The notes: generated by a model not told the origin, from the letters alone. A stretch of DNA of 64,000 nt from Bubalus kerabau (GCF_029407905.1 NC_073630.1:38403001-38467000); one strand, 5' to 3'. Numbered from the stretch's first letter, positions 12,082-24,080 are shown. Program-made: numbers and translations.

Positions 12082-13790
12082 TTTTTTAAATTTTTACTTT
12101 ATGTTGGAGTATAGTTGATCAATAATGTTGTGTTAGTTTCAGGTGTACAGCAAAGTGATTCAGTTATACATATACATGAATCTACTCTTTTTCAAATTAT
12201 TTTCCCACTTAGGTTATTACACAATTTGAGCAGAGTTCTCTGTGCTATACAGTAAGTCCTTGCTGGTTACCTATTTTAAATATTAGTGAGTATGTATCAA
12301 TCCCAAACTCCCAATTTCTTCCCCAAAACCCGACATTTACCCTTTAGTAAACATGTTTGTTTTCTAAATCTGTGAGTCTTTTTCTATTTTGTAAATAAGG
12401 TCATTTGTATCATTTAAGATTTTCATATAAGCAATATCATATATTATTTGCCTTTTTCTGATTTATTTCACTCAGTTACAATGTCAAGGTCCAGCCATGT
12501 TGCTACAGATGACATTATTTCATTCTTTTTTATGGTTGAAGAATATTCTATTGCATATAGGTGAGACATCTTCTTTATCCATTTCTCTGTTTATGGAAAT
12601 TTAGGTTGCTTCCCTATCTTGACTATTATAAATAGTGCTGCAGTATATATTTGGGTGCATGTGTCCTTTCAAACTATACTTTCTCTCTGGATATATGCCC
12701 AGGAATGGGATTGCTACCCATATGGTAGCTCTATCTTTAGTTTTTTTAAGCAATATCCATACTGTTCTCCAAAGTAGATGTAACAAGTTACATTCCTACT
12801 GACGTGTAATAGGGGATCCCTTTCTCCACATTCTCTCTAGCATTTATTGCTTGTACTTTTTTTTTTCTTTTTTTTTTATTACTTGTAATTTTTAATGATG
12901 ACCATTCTGACTAATCTGAGGTGATGTCTCATTATAATTTTTATTTGTATTTCTATAATAGTTAGTGATACTGAACATCTTTTCATGTGCTTATTGGCCA
13001 TCTGTATGTCTTCTTTGTAGAAATCCCTATTTAGATTTCTGCCTATTTTTTGATTGGGTATTATTTTTTTCATATTGAGCTGCATGAGCTGTTTGTATAT
13101 TTTGTAGATTAATCCCTTGTCAGTTACATTGTTTCCAAATATTTCCTCCCATTCTGAATATTATATTTTTATTTAGTCTATGATCTTCTAAAGGGTGAAA
13201 AGGGCTTCCCTGTGGCTCAGCTGATAAAGAATCTACCTGCAATGTGGGAGACCTGGGTTCGATCCCTGGGTTGGGAAAGTCCCCTGCAAAAGGGAAAGGC
13301 TACCCACTCCAGTATTCTGGCCTGGAGAATTCCATGGACTGTATAGTCAATGGGGTTGCAAGAGTCGGACATGACTGAGTGACCTTCACATCACGTTTTA
13401 GGGTGAATAATCTTTTGAGTTTAATTAGTTCCCATTTGTTTAGCTTTGTTTATTTCCCTTACTCTAGGAGATGGATCAAAAATGATATTGCTGTGATTTA
13501 TGTCAGAAGAGTTTTCTGCCTGTTTTCCTGTAAGAATTTTATAGTATCCAGTCATTTAGCTCTTTAATCTATTTTTAGTTTATTTTTTGTGTATGATGCT
13601 AAAGAATATTATAATTTCATTATTTTCATTATTAGTATATAGAAACGGAACAGATTTCTGTATATTAATTTTGTATCCTGCTTCTTTACTAATTTCATTG
13701 GTGAGTGCTATTAGTTTTTTGGTGGTGGTGTTGGGATTTTTAAATATACTATCATGTCATTTGCAAACTGATATATATGAAATGAAATAA
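12082..13790 (-). mobile_element. L1 3' half, antisense, split by a Bov-tA
   Basis: From left to right this runs through the 3' UTR (TTTATGTTGGAGTATAGTTG, GTGCTATACAGTAAGTCC), the region GGCCATTCTGACTAATCTG-like at about 12898-12925, and into ORF2 near its RT segment (GTATCCTGCTTCTTTACTAA at about 13673-13692 and ATCATGTCATTTGCAAAC). The SINE at 13202-13391 interrupts it. Several short pieces are missing, so this is an old copy. Confidence 0.85.
13202..13391 (+). mobile_element. Bov-tA SINE inside an L1
   Basis: A complete Bov-tA. The tRNA-like head shows an A-box-like TGGCTCAGCTGA at 13213-13224 and a B box GGTTCGATCCC at 13256-13266, which act as internal RNA polymerase III promoter elements in this family. 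The BovA body follows (CCACTCCAGTATTCTGGCCT to GAGTCGGACATGACTGAG). The repeat AGGGTGAA occurs at 13192-13199 and 13400-13407 and looks like the TSD, here with two or three extra imperfect bases. Confidence 0.92.
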
Positions 13791-13959
13791 TGAGAAGGAA
13801 AAATAGTAATTATAAAGATACATCATAGGAAAAAAAAAACTATTCACAAAGATCTAATCCTAATTGAAACTGAATTTGTAAATTATAAGATGTAGATTAT
13901 AAAGCTAACAATGACAAATTATCTTTCTTAGTGAATATAAAATAAAATCTTAATCTAAT

Positions 13960-14400
13960 ATGGCGGCTGCGACCGGCGCACTAAGCATGGGCAAGAGGAG
14001 CTACCCCACGTCCGAGGTCAGGGGCAGAAGCTGGGAGAACCCCATGCCCAAAGGGCAGCAGCCAAGAGGAGTTACCCCACATCCGAGGTCAGGGGCAGCA
14101 GCTGAGAGTGCCAGGCTGCAACGACGCAGGAACAGCTGAGAAGAGCTACCCAAGTCCAAGGTCAGGGGTGGCGGCCGGGAGGAGCTTCCCCATGCCCCCA
14201 TGCCCGAGACCAGGGGCGGCGGCCCGGAGGACCAACCCCACGTCCAAGGAGTGGTGGCTGCATGGGCGCAGGAGGGCCTAGAGGAGCTAACCCATGTTGA
14301 AGGTCAGGAAGGGCGATGGTGAGGAGATATCCCTCGTCCAATGTAAGGAGCAGCGGCTGCGCCTTTCTGGAGCAGCAGTAGAGATACCCCACACCCAAGG
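13960..14400 (+). repeat. GC-rich tandem units of the BovB 5' region
   Basis: About eight imperfect units of roughly 40-55 bases, each opening with a variant of GAGGAGCTACCCCACGTCC and followed by a purine/GC-rich GGTCAGGGGCGGC-like block. Units begin near 13995, 14068, 14138, 14178, 14234, 14281, 14321 and 14380. The island is strongly GC-rich and CpG-containing in AT-rich surroundings. In the family this is the element's 5' untranslated region and probably holds its promoter; I infer the promoter role only. Confidence 0.85.
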
Positions 14401-14587
14401 TAAGAGAAACCTAAGATGGTAGGTGTTGCAAGAGGACATCAGAGGAAAGACACACTGAAACCATAATCACAGAAAACTAGTCAATCTAATCACAATAGGA
14501 CCACAGTTTGTCTAACTCAATGACACTAAGCCATGCCCGTGGGGCAGCCCAAGATGGGCGGGTTATGGTGGAGAGATCTGACAGAAT

Positions 14588-17561
14588 GTGGTCCACTGGA
14601 GAAGAGAATGGCAAACCACTTCAGTATTCTTGCTTTGGAACCCCATGAACAGTATGAAAAGGCAAAATGATAGGATACTGAAAGAGGAACTCCCCAGGTC
14701 AGTAGGTACCCAATATGCTACTGGACATCAGTGGAGAAATAACTCCAGAAAGAATGAAGGGATGGAGCCAAAGCAAAAACAATACCCAGCTGTGGATATG
14801 ACTGGTGATAGAAGCAAGGTCCAATGCTGTAAAGAGCAATATTGCATAAGAACCTGGAGTGTCAGGTCCATGAATTAAGGCAAACTGGAAGTGGTCAAAC
14901 AGGAGATGGCAAGAGTGAACATCAACATTCTAGGAATCAGAGAACTAAAATCGACTAGAATGGGTGAATTTAACTCAGATGACCATTATATCTACTACTG
15001 TGGGCAGGAATCCCTCAGAAGAAATGGAGTAGCCATCATGGTCAACAAAAGAGTCCGAAATGTAGTACTTGGATGCAATCTCAAAAACGACAGATAGAGC
15101 TCTGTTCGTTTTCAAGGCAAACCATTCAGTATCACAGTAAGCCAAGTCTATGCCCCAACCAGTAACACTGAAGAAGCTGAAGTTGAACAGTTATATGAAG
15201 ACCTACAAGACCTTTTAGAATTAAAACCCAAAAAAGATGTCCTTTTCATTATAGGGAACTGGAATGCAAAAGTAGGAAGTCAAGAAACACCTGGAATAAC
15301 AGGCAAATTTGGCCTTGGATAAGGAATGAAGCAGGGCAAAGACAAATAGAGTTTTGCCGAGAAAATGCACTGGTCATAGCAAACACCCTCTTCCAACAAC
15401 ACAAGAGAAAACTCTACACATGGACATCACCAGATGGTCAACACCAAAATCAGATTGATTATATTCTTTGCAGCCAAAGATGGAGAAGCTCTATACAGTC
15501 AACAAAAACAAGACCAGGAGCTGACTGTGGCTCGATCATGAACTCCTTATTACCAAATTCAGACTTAAATTGAAGAAATTAGGAAAACCACTAGACCATT
15601 CAGGTATGACCTACATCAAATCCCTTATGATTATACAGTGGAAATGAGAAATAGATTTAAGGGACTAGATCTGATAGATAGAGTGCCTGATAGACTATAG
15701 AATGAGGTTCGTGACATTGTACAGGAGACAGGGATCAAGACCATCCTCTTGGAAAAGAAATGCAAAAAAAAAACAAAATGGCTGTCTGGGGAGACCTTAT
15801 AAATAGCTGTGAAAAGAAGAGAAGTGAAAAGCAAAGGACAAAAGGAAAGATATAAGCATCTGAATGCAGAGTTCCAAAGAATAGCAAGAAGAGATAAGAA
15901 GGCCTTCTTCAGCAATCAATGCAAAGAAATAGAGGAGAACAACAGAATGGGAAAGACTAGAGATCTCTTCAAGAAAATTAGAGATACCAAGGGAATATTT
16001 CATGCAAAGATGGGCTCGATAAAGGACAGAAATGGTATGCACCTAACAGAAGCAAAAGATATTAAGAAGAGGTGACAAGAATAGACAGAAGAACTATACA
16101 AAAAAGATCTTCACGACCCAGATAATCATGATAGTGTGATCACTGACCTAGAGCCAGACATCCTGGAATGTGAAGTCAAGTGGGCCTTAGAAAGCATCAT
16201 TACAAACAAAGCTAGTGGAGGTGATGAAATTCCAGTTCAGCTATTTCAAATCCTGAAAGATTATGCTGTGAAAGTGCTGCACTCAATATTCAAGCAAATT
16301 TGGAAAACTCAGCAGTGGACACAGGACTGAAAAAAGTCCATTCTCATTCCAATCCCAAAGAAAGGCAGTGCCAAAGAATGCTCAAACTACTGCACAATTG
16401 TACTCATCTCACATGCTAGTAAAGTAATGCTCAAAATTCTCCAAGCCAGGTTTCAGCAATATGTGAACCGTGAACTTCCAGATGTTCAAGCTGCTTTTAG
16501 AAAAGGCAGAGGATTTAGAGATCAAACTGCCAACATCCGCTGCATCATCGAAAAAGCAAGAGAGTTCCAGAAAAACATCTATTTCTGCTTTATTGACTAT
16601 GCCAAAGTCTTTGACTGTGTGGATCACAATAAACTGTGGAAAATTCTTCAAGAGATGGGCATACCAGACCACCTGACCTGCCTCTTGAGAAATCTGTATG
16701 CAGGTCAGGAAGGAACAGTTAGAACTGGATATGGAACAACAGACTGGTTCCAAATAGGGAAAGGAGTACGTCAAGGCTGTATATTGTCACCCTGCTTATT
16801 TAACTTATATGCAGAGTTCATCATGAGAAGCACTGGGCTGGAAGAAGCACAAGCTGGAATCAAGATTGCCAAGAGAAATATCAATAACCTCAGATATGCA
16901 GATGATACCACCCTTATGGCAGAAAGTGAAGAGGAACTCAAAAGCCTCTTGGTGAAAGTGAGAGGAGAGTGAAAAAGTTGGCTTAATGATCAACATTCAG
17001 AAAACGAAGATCATGGCATCCGGTCCCATCACTTCATGGCAAATAGATGGGGAAACAGTGGAAACAGTGTCAGACTTTATTTTTCTGGGCTCCAAAATCA
17101 CTGCAGATAGTGACTGCAGCCAGGAAATTAAAAGACGCTTACTCCTTGGAAGGAGAGTTATGACCAACCTAGATAGCATATTCAAAAGCAGAGACATTAC
17201 TTTGCCAACAAAGGTCTGTCTAGTCAAGGCTGTGGTTTCTCCTGTGGTCATGTATGGATGTGAGAGTTGGACTGTGAAAAAGGCTGAGCGCCAAAGAATT
17301 GATGCTTTTGAACTGTGGTGTTGGAGAAGACTCTTGAGAGAGTCCCTTGGACTGCAAGGAGCTCCAACCAGTCCATTCTGAAGGAGCTCAGCCCTGGGAT
17401 TTCTTTGGAAGGAATGATGGTAAAGCTGAAACTCCAGTACTTTGGCCACCTCATGCAAGGAGTTGACTCATTGGAAAAGACCGATGCTGGGAGGGATTGG
17501 GGGCAGGAGGAGAAGGGGACGACAGAGGACGAGATGGCTGGATGGCATCATTGACTTGATG
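14588..17561 (+). pseudogene. BovB endonuclease-RT polyprotein, inactivated
   Basis: The decayed coding region of B5. An APE-type endonuclease comes first, with recognisable pieces such as RNGVAIMVNK, VYAPTSNTEEAE and the WNAKVG motif. The linker follows (KKAFFSNQCKEIEENNRMGKTRDLFKKIRDTKG). The RT comes next: QAAFRKGRGFRDQ (16487-16525), FIDYAKVFD near 16590-16616, GVRQGCILSPCLFN near 16765-16805 and YADD at 16895-16906. A frameshift at about 16972 precedes the C-terminal region, which reopens at 16986-17381. Blocks 14588-14878, 14891-15097, 15809-16075, 16136-16330 and 16427-16972 share one frame, which makes the copy look relatively young. An expressed product is not expected. Confidence 0.9.
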
Positions 17562-17672
17562 GATGTGAGTGAGTGAACTCCGGGAGTTGGTGATGGACAG
17601 GGAGACCTGGTGTGCTGCGATTCATAGGTTCGCAAAGACTCGGACACGAGTGAGTGACTGAACTGAAATGAA

Positions 17673-19940
17673 TATTCTTTTTACAATCATACCACAGGCT
17701 GGACAAAATAAATGTTCTTTTTTTGTGTTTATATCCCATGGAGATGTATATAACACATTTTATTATTTGAGTTTTAAAAACCACATCTTGATTATTTGAG
17801 GTAGAAAAGATTCATGACACTAATAAAAAGATATCAAAATGTAAACAAACATACAAAGATATTCACACATATATGTATAAGGACCTTTTACTTTAAATCA
17901 AATTTAAATTGACTAACAAAGGCCAAAGGCTAATTACACTTAAGAATTATAAATTCACTTCTGAGGCCTTTGACAAAGCGCAAGTAAGCAGGTGGTAAGA
18001 CAATTATGACAGGTCTATCAAACTAATAACGGGATAAAATGTTACCAACTCTCCTTAAATTTATCCTAGAATATATGCAAAATAAGAAATGTTATTGATG
18101 TGGCAATGGACAACAACTGATAGTTGTTTTTTATTACCAAATGTCTCTTCAAGGTTTCTCTTAACTTTGTACTCTTCACTAGGAAAGCATAATTATGTCA
18201 AAAAAAGTTTTAAAATGCTATTCTAACAGTCAAAGCCATGAGCATATTCTTCACTATCTACTATATACAGTTAAATATAACCATGTTATTCAACTAAAAT
18301 AACCTTATCCTAGAGTAGATATTTTAAAAATGACTAATTTGCAGGTTTTCAATAAATTAATATTTAAATTAAGACATTTGTTATAATAGCATTATGCCTT
18401 AACAGCTCTGAATCAATAAATAAAACATAATTATAATGTGATTAAGGAACTTTCTTTCAGAGTATACAACATATAACTTGAGGTTTATAAGCAACATTCT
18501 CTCTGAAGTAATTTTCTCCAGCTGACCCCAGAGAATCCCCCTTTGACAGATGGAAATAATAAGGAAATGCAGCAAAGGAGAAAGGGTTTCTGTTGTGTAT
18601 AATAGTATTAATAAATACCCAGCATATGGCAAGATAATAGATGTATTTTCATAAACTCTGGCCCTCTTCCTGAATATTTCTCTTGGTGTCACAAAATCTT
18701 CTAGCTGTAGTTAGTGAAACAGTCTATAAAAATATGAGTACATATAGTGCTTCCAACCCTAGAGAAATCATATACGTTCTTATTTGTTTCTAAGGTCCTC
18801 TGTTTCTCTTTATTTTGTAAATGCATGTTTGTTAAATGTTCTATATAATGTGTTCACGGAAGCATTTTATCAAAACGCTCACTCTTATTGCTTTGCCAGT
18901 GTTTGGAGCCACCAGAGCTAGTAGCCTTCTTATGTATTTTCAGCAAGGCCTGGCTTCCTCACCTAAGAACACTCACACATTGTATTCTGTCGTGCCATAA
19001 TTTTCTTAATATCACATGAATCCTTCTGTCAAGTAGCTGAGAAGCTGATCTGAGGACAATAAGAATTCAATGGAAAAGGGTAGAGTTTCAAAAACTATGT
19101 CCTTCCAGGATAGTTGTATTTTGGTAAAAAAGTGTCATGTTGGCACTAGCAAATCTCTTGAAGATCTTTGAAGAGATCAAGAGCACTGGCTCTGAAAATG
19201 GTGAGGCCAAAGGGTATTTGGTAGGAGCATTTGTGTCTGTATTTATACATCCATTTCAGGAAAAGAAATTTGACCTAGAGAATATACGAAGACATGCTAA
19301 GGATCAATATCAATCTGTAAAGGGGAAAGCACGTTTAAAAGGACATATTTTTCACAAATTTGTTCAACTATGCATATTTTGTCTGTTTGTTTATATTGTA
19401 CAAACTGGTATCAATAGATTTTAAAGCCTAATATATAAGAAAATGTGTAGGTAGCTAGGTAGGTAGATGCATCCATTACAAATACCATAGTTAAAACTGT
19501 TTCATGCCTAAATATTTTTCAAAATTATGTGAAAAATTGAGATTTTTGCCTTTGATTTTAATATACATAGTTAAAGGTAGCAAAAATAATGTTTTAATGT
19601 GATGTGAAATCCTTTCTTCATACTTAGAGAATGCAAACCCCAGTTATCATAATAGAGGTCATCATGGACAAAGAGCAGTTTCTGAGCATCATGTTTCAGT
19701 TTCACCAATTCTTTCTTTCTCTTCTTTCTTTGGTTTCACTTTTAGAGTTAATTTTTGTTGTTGTGCTGTTATCAAATGCAAGTCTACTTTACTCCAGAAA
19801 AATCACGTCTCCCTTTATTATGTCTGTGACTTTTAAAGAGACAGATACGTTACCTTGATAATATTCCATATTGAGAATTTGTCTAAGTATGTCCTTGTGC
19901 TATTTGTTCCTTTATCTATTATCTATCTATATCTTTCTAT
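17673..19940. other. Unassigned AT-rich DNA (2.3 kb)
   Basis: The longest stretch without a repeat I can name. A 95-codon open frame lies at 19137-19424 on the plus strand but shows no family resemblance, no Kozak-like context and no splice structure. A short (TAGG)n-like tract sits near 19448-19466. Confidence 0.5.
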
Positions 19941-20232
19941 AATATACATAATTGAAGAAAATTGCTTTACAATATTGTGTTGATTTCTGCCATACATCAA
20001 CATGAATCAGCCATAGGTATACGTATGTCCCCTCTCTATTGAACCTCTCTCCCACCTCCCACCCCATCCAACTTCTGTAGGCTGTTTCAGAGCCCTGGTT
20101 TGAGTTCCCTGACTCATACAGCAAATTGTTGGCTATCTATTTTGCATATGGTAGTGTATATGTTTCCATGCTACTCTCTCCATTCTTCCTACCTTCTCTC
20201 CACCCTGAACACCATGCCCTTTAACTATGTGT
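19940..20232 (-). mobile_element. Ruminant L1 3' UTR, antisense
   Basis: Matches the reverse complement of the artiodactyl L1 3' UTR: ATTGCTTTACAATATTGTGT, TGCCATACATCAACATGAAT, CTCTCCCACCTCCCACCCC, CATACAGCAAATTGTTGGC and TATATGTTTCCATGCTACTC. The region 20233-20837 to its right is unassigned and contains no convincing gene. Confidence 0.88.
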
Positions 20233-20837
20233 TTTTAAATACAAAGTTAGATATCAAAGACCTGGTTCGATTCTGATTGAAGCTTCTAGGCAAGAACACA
20301 TGCTAGGTGCTAGTTCTTATTCTATCACTAATAGGAGCATCACTGCAGGGGTGGGGAGTGGGCATCACAGGGGAAGCTGTCTCCAGAGAGGGGGCAAGCA
20401 AGAAGGAGGCAGATATAAGCTGGCTCCTATGCCAGGTTCCTACAAGAAATTTCAGCATGTGTTCCAGAGCGGAAGGGTCTTCCTTTAAAACTGGCAGCCT
20501 AGGAGGTGAAATTAGACTTAGCGGTTCTAGAGTTAATTTTTATTTAGCACAGACAATCTAGTATTTCTGTACTTAACAACTCTAGGAAAATGTTCACTAG
20601 TGTATAAGCGATTCAGAAAAATTCTTAAACCTGTGTTGTCATTCTTTGTAGTTTCTTCAGTATCACTGACAGATTTGTAAGTTTCAGTAAAAAACTGTAC
20701 GAAATCCCTACCCAATATATTTTAACTTTCCAAGTCAGGAAGAAAGCATGCCAAATATAAACCATAGCTATAAGTAGACTTAGTTTGCAATTATAACTGC
20801 AGCACACTTATTTCATGCAAAGCTATGCACAATGAGA

Positions 20838-21499
20838 ATCAGATCAGATCAGATCAGTCGCTCAGTCGTGTCCGACTCTTTGCGATCCCATGAATCGCAG
20901 CACACCAGGCCTCCCTGTCCATCACCAACTCCGGGAGTTCACTCAGACTCATGTCCATTGAGTCATTGATGCCATCCAGCCATCTCATCCTCTGTCGTCC
21001 CCTTCTCCTCCTGCCTGCAATCCCTCCCAGCATCAGAGTCTTTTCCAATGAGTCAACTCTTCGCATGAGGTGGCCAAAGTACCGGAGTTTCAGCTTTAGC
21101 ATCATTCCTTCCAAAGAAATCCCAGGGCTGATCTCCTTCAGAATGGACACGTTGGATCTCCTTGCAGTCCAAGCTACTCTCAAGAGTCTTCTCCAACACC
21201 ACAGCTCAAAAGCATCAATTCTTCGGCGCTCAGCCTTCTTCACAGTCCAACTCTCACATCCATACATGACCACAGGAAAAACCATAGCCTTGACTAGACG
21301 GACCTTTGTTTGCAAAGTAATGTCTCTGCTTTTTAATATGCTGTGTAGGTTGGCCATAACTTTCCTTCCAAGGAGTAAGCGTCTTTTAATTTCATGGCTG
21401 CAATCACCATCTGCAGTGATTTTGGAGCCCAGAAAAATAAAATCTGACACTGTTTCCACTGTTACCCCATCTATTTCCCATGAAGTGGTGGGACCGGAT
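20838..21499 (-). mobile_element. BovB LINE 3' fragment (B6), young class
   Basis: Antisense BovB with a clean 3' terminus made of four GATCA repeats at 20839-20858. The right edge lies after the SWEIDG segment, at GGGACCGGAT (about 21497). The short repeat GAATC flanks both sides (near 20835 and 21501) and may be part of a TSD. The coding part is a single open frame. Confidence 0.93.
20854..21499 (-). pseudogene. Open C-terminal BovB coding fragment
   Basis: An uninterrupted frame of about 215 codons within B6 (the open frame reaches a little into flanking DNA at 21540). It covers the region after the RT palm: FIFLGSKITADGDCSHEIKRRLLLGRKVM, then VVMYGCESWTVKKAERRRIDAFELWCWRRLLRV, ILKEISPGISLEGMMLKLKLRYFGHLMRR and an arginine-rich GGIAGRRRRGRQRMRW, and ends at the natural stop next to the 3' UTR. 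It has no catalytic RT or endonuclease motifs. Its intactness reflects recent insertion, not selection. Confidence 0.85.
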
Positions 21500-21559
21500 A
21501 GGAATCTAGTAAAGCAAGACATGCATTCCATCCCTAACATTGCAGATTGAATTTCCTGT

Positions 21560-21934
21560 ACATTGTATTACATAATACAGAAAAAAAGGCAGAAAAGTAT
21601 ATTAATGCATATATGTCGAATCTGAAAAACTTGATACAGATGATCTTAGAGAACAAACATATAGACACTAGGGGGGAAAGGAGGGTGGAATGAATTGGCA
21701 GACTGAGATTAACATAGATGCACTATTTATACTATGTATAAAATAGATAATAAATGAAAACCTACTGTGTACCACAGGGAATTCTACCAAATGCTCTGCA
21801 GTGACCTAAATGAGAAGGAAATCCAAAAGGAGGGAATATATGTATGTGAAAGGCCAGTTCACTTTGCTGTACAGTAGAAACTAACACAGTATTGTAAAGC
21901 AACTGTATGCCAATAGAAATGTTTAAAAGGCAAT
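21560..21934 (+). mobile_element. L1 3' UTR, sense
   Basis: Old artiodactyl L1 tail: AATTGGCAGACTGAGATTAAC, CTATGTATAAAATAGATAAT, CCTACTGTGTACCACAGGGA, GTTCACTTTGCTGTACAGTA and ACACAGTATTGTAAAGCAAC. The Bov-A2 that follows inserted right at its end. Confidence 0.8.
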
Positions 21935-21945
21935 AGAATGAAGTA

Positions 21946-22133
21946 GGCAATGGCACCCCACTCCAGTACTCTTGCCTGGAAAATCCCATGGACGGGGGAG
22001 CCTGGTGAGCTATACTCCATGAGGTCTCTAGAGTCGGACATGACTGAGCGACTTCCCTTTCACTTTTCACTCTCATGCATTGGAGAAGGAAATGGCAACC
22101 CACTCCAGTGTTCTTGGCTGGAGAACCAGCAGC
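21946..22133 (+). mobile_element. Bov-A2 SINE, sense, with TSD
   Basis: From GGCAATGGCACCCCACTCCA through the first BovA unit and the CACTTTTCACTCTCATGCAT linker into a truncated second unit (GGCAACCCACTCCAGTGTTC). It ends at GAGAACC. TSD AGAATGAAGTA lies at 21935-21945 and 22134-22144. The second monomer is cut short by about 80 bases although the TSD is intact. Confidence 0.92.
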
Positions 22134-22347
22134 AGAATGAAGTAAAGTGCAAATAAAATAGTTATGTCCATGTAGCATATTATTTTAATGTAGCATATTA
22201 TTTTTTAATTTAAAAATTATTTTAATATAAAATCTGGGCATTTTTTAAAGAAATTATCTTTGGATATGAAATAGCTAGTGATATACAAGAACAGTACTAC
22301 TTAAAGATTTTGAGTCATGTAAAATATTTTGCCCTTATTAAATAGGG

Positions 22348-22794
22348 TTGTTGTTGTTGTTCAGTCACTCAGTTTTGTCTCTTTGTGACCCCATGGATGG
22401 CAACATGCCACACTTCCCTGTCCTTCACCATCCTGGAGCTTGCTTAAACTCATGTCCATTGAATCAGTGATGCCATCCAACCATCTCATCCTCTCTCACC
22501 CACTTCTTCTCCTGCCTTCAATCTTTCCCAGCATCAGTTTCTTTTCCAATGAGTTGGCTCTTTGCATCAGGTGGCCAAAGTATTGGAGCTTCAGGATCAG
22601 TTCTTCCAATGAATATTCAGGACTGATTTCCTTTAGGATGGACTGGTTGGATCTCCTTGCAGTCCAAGGGACTCTCAAGCATCTTCTCCAACAGCAAAGT
22701 TCAAAAGCATCAAGTCTTCTGGGTTCAGCCTTTTTTATGATCCAACTCTCACATGCATACATTTCTACTGAAAAACCATAGCTTTGACTATATT
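22348..22794 (-). mobile_element. BovB LINE 3' fragment (B7), oldest class
   Basis: Antisense BovB 3' end beginning with a (GTT)n run, then TCAGTCACTCAGTTTTGTC. It covers the C-terminal tail to CATAGCTTTGACTATA. The flanks TTATTAAATAGG (left) and TATTAAACAG (right) look like a degenerate TSD; the right copy is itself doubled. Confidence 0.88.
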
Positions 22795-23206
22795 AAACAG
22801 TCAGTATTAAACAGGATAACACTCACTAGATGCTATAATAAAGTGCTCAACTATTTCATTTCCTTAATACAATAAATTTTTTTATCTCATACCAATTTCC
22901 AGGTCACAAGACTCTCCTGGATCCCCTCCTGGTGATGACTCTGGAGTTTGGCTTCCTTCTCTTGTGTGACTTCTTTATATACCAAAGTTCTTCACTTTCA
23001 GCCACACAAGAGAGAAAGGGTGAGCTATAGATTCCAAAGAACAAGTCCAAGAAGTGTTGATACATTGATCAAAACTATTTACAAATCTCAAATCTATTTT
23101 AAGTGATATTTTGTAGTATATTCTTCCTCCTGTCCATGAAGAGATGAAGAAGTTTAACATATTGAGCTAGTCAGTGTTTTAATTTTTTATGTATTAAAAC
23201 TGGTAT
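22795..23206. other. Unassigned AT-rich DNA
   Basis: Nothing recognised between B7 and B8. Confidence 0.45.
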
Positions 23207-23463
23207 TTGTTGTTTTTCAGTTGCTAAGTTGTGTCTGACTCTTTGCAACCCCGTGGACTGCAGCAAGCTAGGCTTCCCTGCCTTCCACTATCTCCCAGAG
23301 TCTGCTCAAACTCATATCCATTGAGTCAGTGATGCCATCCAACCATATCATCCTCTGTCACCCCCTTCTCCTTTTTCCCTCAATCTTTCCCAGCATCAGG
23401 CTCTTTTCCAATGAGTTGGCTCTTCACATCAGGTGGCCAAAATATTGGAGTTTCAGCTTCAGG
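23207..23463 (-). mobile_element. BovB LINE 3' fragment (B8), oldest class
   Basis: Short antisense 3' end of BovB, from TTTTTCAGTTGCTAAGTTG to GGAGTTTCAGCTTC. Only the last part of the coding tail and the 3' UTR remain. Confidence 0.88.
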
Positions 23464-23869
23464 CAGCAAAGTACATTTATTTTCAGCACTATTTCTTTAA
23501 GAGAATTTATTTTAAACACCAAAAGAAATAAGAATGGCCTAATCTTTTCCATTGAATGTATTAAGATCTGCATAAAATAAGTTTTCTTAAAATTCTCCTA
23601 ACCTATACCAATAGGGATGAAGAGTAAACTCTGAAGGGATCAGAGTAAGATTCCTTTATAGGCTCTTTCATTTTCATCTTTAAGAGTCAAGACATCCACA
23701 GAAGTGTCCACACCCCAAGGAGGACCAAGACTTGCACCTTTCTCACCACCTGACATTCACATCTTATCACCACTGTCCATCATGAATTGGTCAGGACCAC
23801 ATCCGCGGTACATCTATTGGTCATTAATTGTAAAACTAATGTTTATAAGACTTATGGCTAAATCAAAAC

Positions 23870-24080
23870 AATTTATTTAACTCACAGTTATGGGAATCTC
23901 CATGTCAGTCCTTACTAAGTTGGAAGATCGTTTTTTGTCTCAAGGACCCCCTCAAATGTCTGTTGTTATATGAAGAACATCAAAAAGTTAACTTTGCTGA
24001 TCTTGGCTGGGTTGTCTCACTTGTCTGGGGTGTCACCTGGGGCAACTGGGGCTAATATGGCTCTCTACATGGTTGTATTC
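23870..24080. repeat. Possible MaLR (MLT1-like) LTR remnant
   Basis: The order CAATTTATTTAACTCACAG, TTTGCTGATCTTGGCTGGG, TTGTCTCACTTGTCTGGGG and ATATGGCTCTCTAC resembles an old, antisense MLT1-type LTR. These LTRs derive from ancient ERVL-MaLR elements. No coding or internal sequence is visible. The call is weak. The bases 23464-23870 are unassigned. Confidence 0.35.

Larger units (their letters stand above)
13960..17672 (+). mobile_element. Near full-length BovB LINE (B5)
   Basis: The only copy here with the 5' region. Order: GC-rich 5' repeats (13960-14400), a leader to about 14830, endonuclease-coding sequence (about 14840-15640), linker, RT (about 16130-16970), Cys/Trp-rich C-terminal region and 3' UTR ending GACTGAACTGAA. 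The RT active-site YADD is intact at 16895-16906. The copy is dead. It has stops at 14876 and near 15096, several small frameshifts (for example near 15320, 15535 and 16972), and Asp replaced by Asn in the endonuclease motif reading IIGNWNAKVG near 15255. The SDH motif near 15532 is lost through a small deletion. RTE elements like this copy themselves by target-primed reverse transcription. Confidence 0.96.

Noticed and set aside
13213..13266. tRNA gene suggested by A-box and B-box sequences (also near 61920-61969)
   Set aside because: They are the tRNA-derived heads of Bov-tA SINEs with exact TSDs; no complete cloverleaf is present.
19137..19424. 95-codon open frame as a possible small gene
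   Set aside because: No recognisable family, no splice signals and a length that occurs by chance in 64 kb.
20951..21550. Long plus-strand open frame (199 codons) opposite BovB B6; similar ones at 31614-32165, 16997-17458, 3257-3676 and 47410-47868
   Set aside because: These recur in every BovB because its tail sequence happens to lack stops on the opposite strand. The real coding strand carries the known RT and tail motifs; the opposite frames have none.
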